Source of the DNA: JAJXUB01 sp047974805
Lineage (GTDB): Bacteria > Actinomycetota > Actinomycetes > Actinomycetales > Dermatophilaceae
Assembly (NCBI GenBank): GCA_047974805.1
Contig: JBKECS010000018.1
Coordinates: 1-60,814 of the forward strand
Length of the DNA stretch: 60,814 nt
Reading direction: 5' to 3'
Part shown: positions 60,697 to 60,814 of the stretch, piece after piece
How positions within the stretch are numbered: position 1 is the stretch's first letter
Layout: each line of letters starts with the position of its first letter
Notes under the pieces: generated by a model
Told to the model about the DNA's origin: nothing
Databases searched by the model: none
The model's input: the letters and a program-made list of their open reading frames with translations, nothing else
Made by a program: the position numbers and the translations under genes

Positions 60697-60814
60697 TCAG
60701 TCGTTGGGGACGAGATGGTTGTGTGCCTCGCGGACGCGAACGGTCATGGAGGGCTGCTGGACCGTGGCCCGGCCGGGGGTCTCCTGCCACGGCCCACCAT
60801 CGACCCGGAAGTCC
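60697..60814 (-). CDS. Unrecognised gene, C-terminal end (partial)
   Basis: A frame enters from the right edge and ends at TGA (60699-60697). The 38 residues read DFRVDGGPWQETPGRATVQQ and go on to VREAHNHLVPND. The alternating hydrophobic/polar pattern suggests beta strands. VDGGPWQE recalls C-terminal domains of some oxidoreductases, but there is too little to name it. It would converge on the SGNH gene. Confidence 0.4.
   Translation of the reverse strand, partial: DFRVDGGPWQETPGRATVQQPSMTVRVREAHNHLVPND

Overview
The window is about 61 kb of high-G+C DNA (roughly two-thirds G+C by eye) from an actinobacterium. Markers are an IdeR/DtxR regulator, CitA-type citrate synthase, XPB-type helicase with its partner, a WXG100 protein, families DUF2530, DUF3027, DUF3263 and DUF3349, a ydaO (c-di-AMP) riboswitch in front of an NlpC/P60 gene, a TmsAB (10-methyl fatty acid) pair, and many apparently leaderless GTG starts. 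Micrococcales (Dermatophilaceae/Intrasporangiaceae-like) is my best guess, but no rRNA is present to settle it. I see no prophage, insertion sequence, CRISPR array or integron; this looks like core chromosome with small accessory spots.

Layout. 1-2.7 kb: tail of an acyl-CoA/AMP ligase, the biotin transporter subunit BioY, and a Tat-exported multicopper oxidase broken by a single-base frameshift. 2.6-6.5 kb: tRNA-Tyr, YajQ, a duplicated-domain FUSC membrane protein and a coupled SDR. 6.5-16.8 kb, mostly minus strand: gabT-gabD, pepN, tmsA-tmsB, plus a divergent LysR regulator and an LLM oxidoreductase. 16.9-24.3 kb: macrodomain hydrolase, two paralogous secreted wall enzymes (one behind a c-di-AMP riboswitch), IdeR, a hot-dog-like protein, PdxH, CitA and SerC. 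24.4-31.8 kb: MarR-MFS-microprotein operon, purine permease, DUF2530, DUF3027, cold-shock protein, a second MFS and an anchored hypothetical protein. 32-43.8 kb: XPB helicase partner, HMG-CoA lyase, DUF4190 protein, XPB helicase, MMPL exporter, two-component system and HtrA protease. 43.8-54.3 kb: HD hydrolase, DUF4031 protein, solitary WXG100 protein behind DnaA-box-like tandem repeats, SDR, groEL with two CIRCE operators, enoyl-CoA hydratase, PiT phosphate transporter with two small partners, DUF3263, a PLP decarboxylase and a HAD phosphatase. 54.4-60.8 kb: KtrB-KtrA potassium uptake, an ArsR / decayed permease / thioredoxin-like arsenic-type locus, uracil-DNA glycosylase, TrpB2, an SGNH hydrolase and the tail of an unrecognised gene.

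Three themes cross the window. First, the heptamer GTATGCC/GGCATAC occurs about 61 times by hand count, roughly once per kb on both strands and in genes and spacers alike, far above composition; it forces codons that are rare here (TAT, GCA) and is the best candidate for something undescribed. Second, at least ten genes have a TANNNT -10 element 6-8 nt before a start codon and no Shine-Dalgarno sequence, so they are probably leaderless. Third, cell-envelope stress and remodelling functions are common: c-di-AMP-controlled wall hydrolase, MMPL plus two-component system plus HtrA, TmsAB lipid methylation and double-CIRCE groEL.
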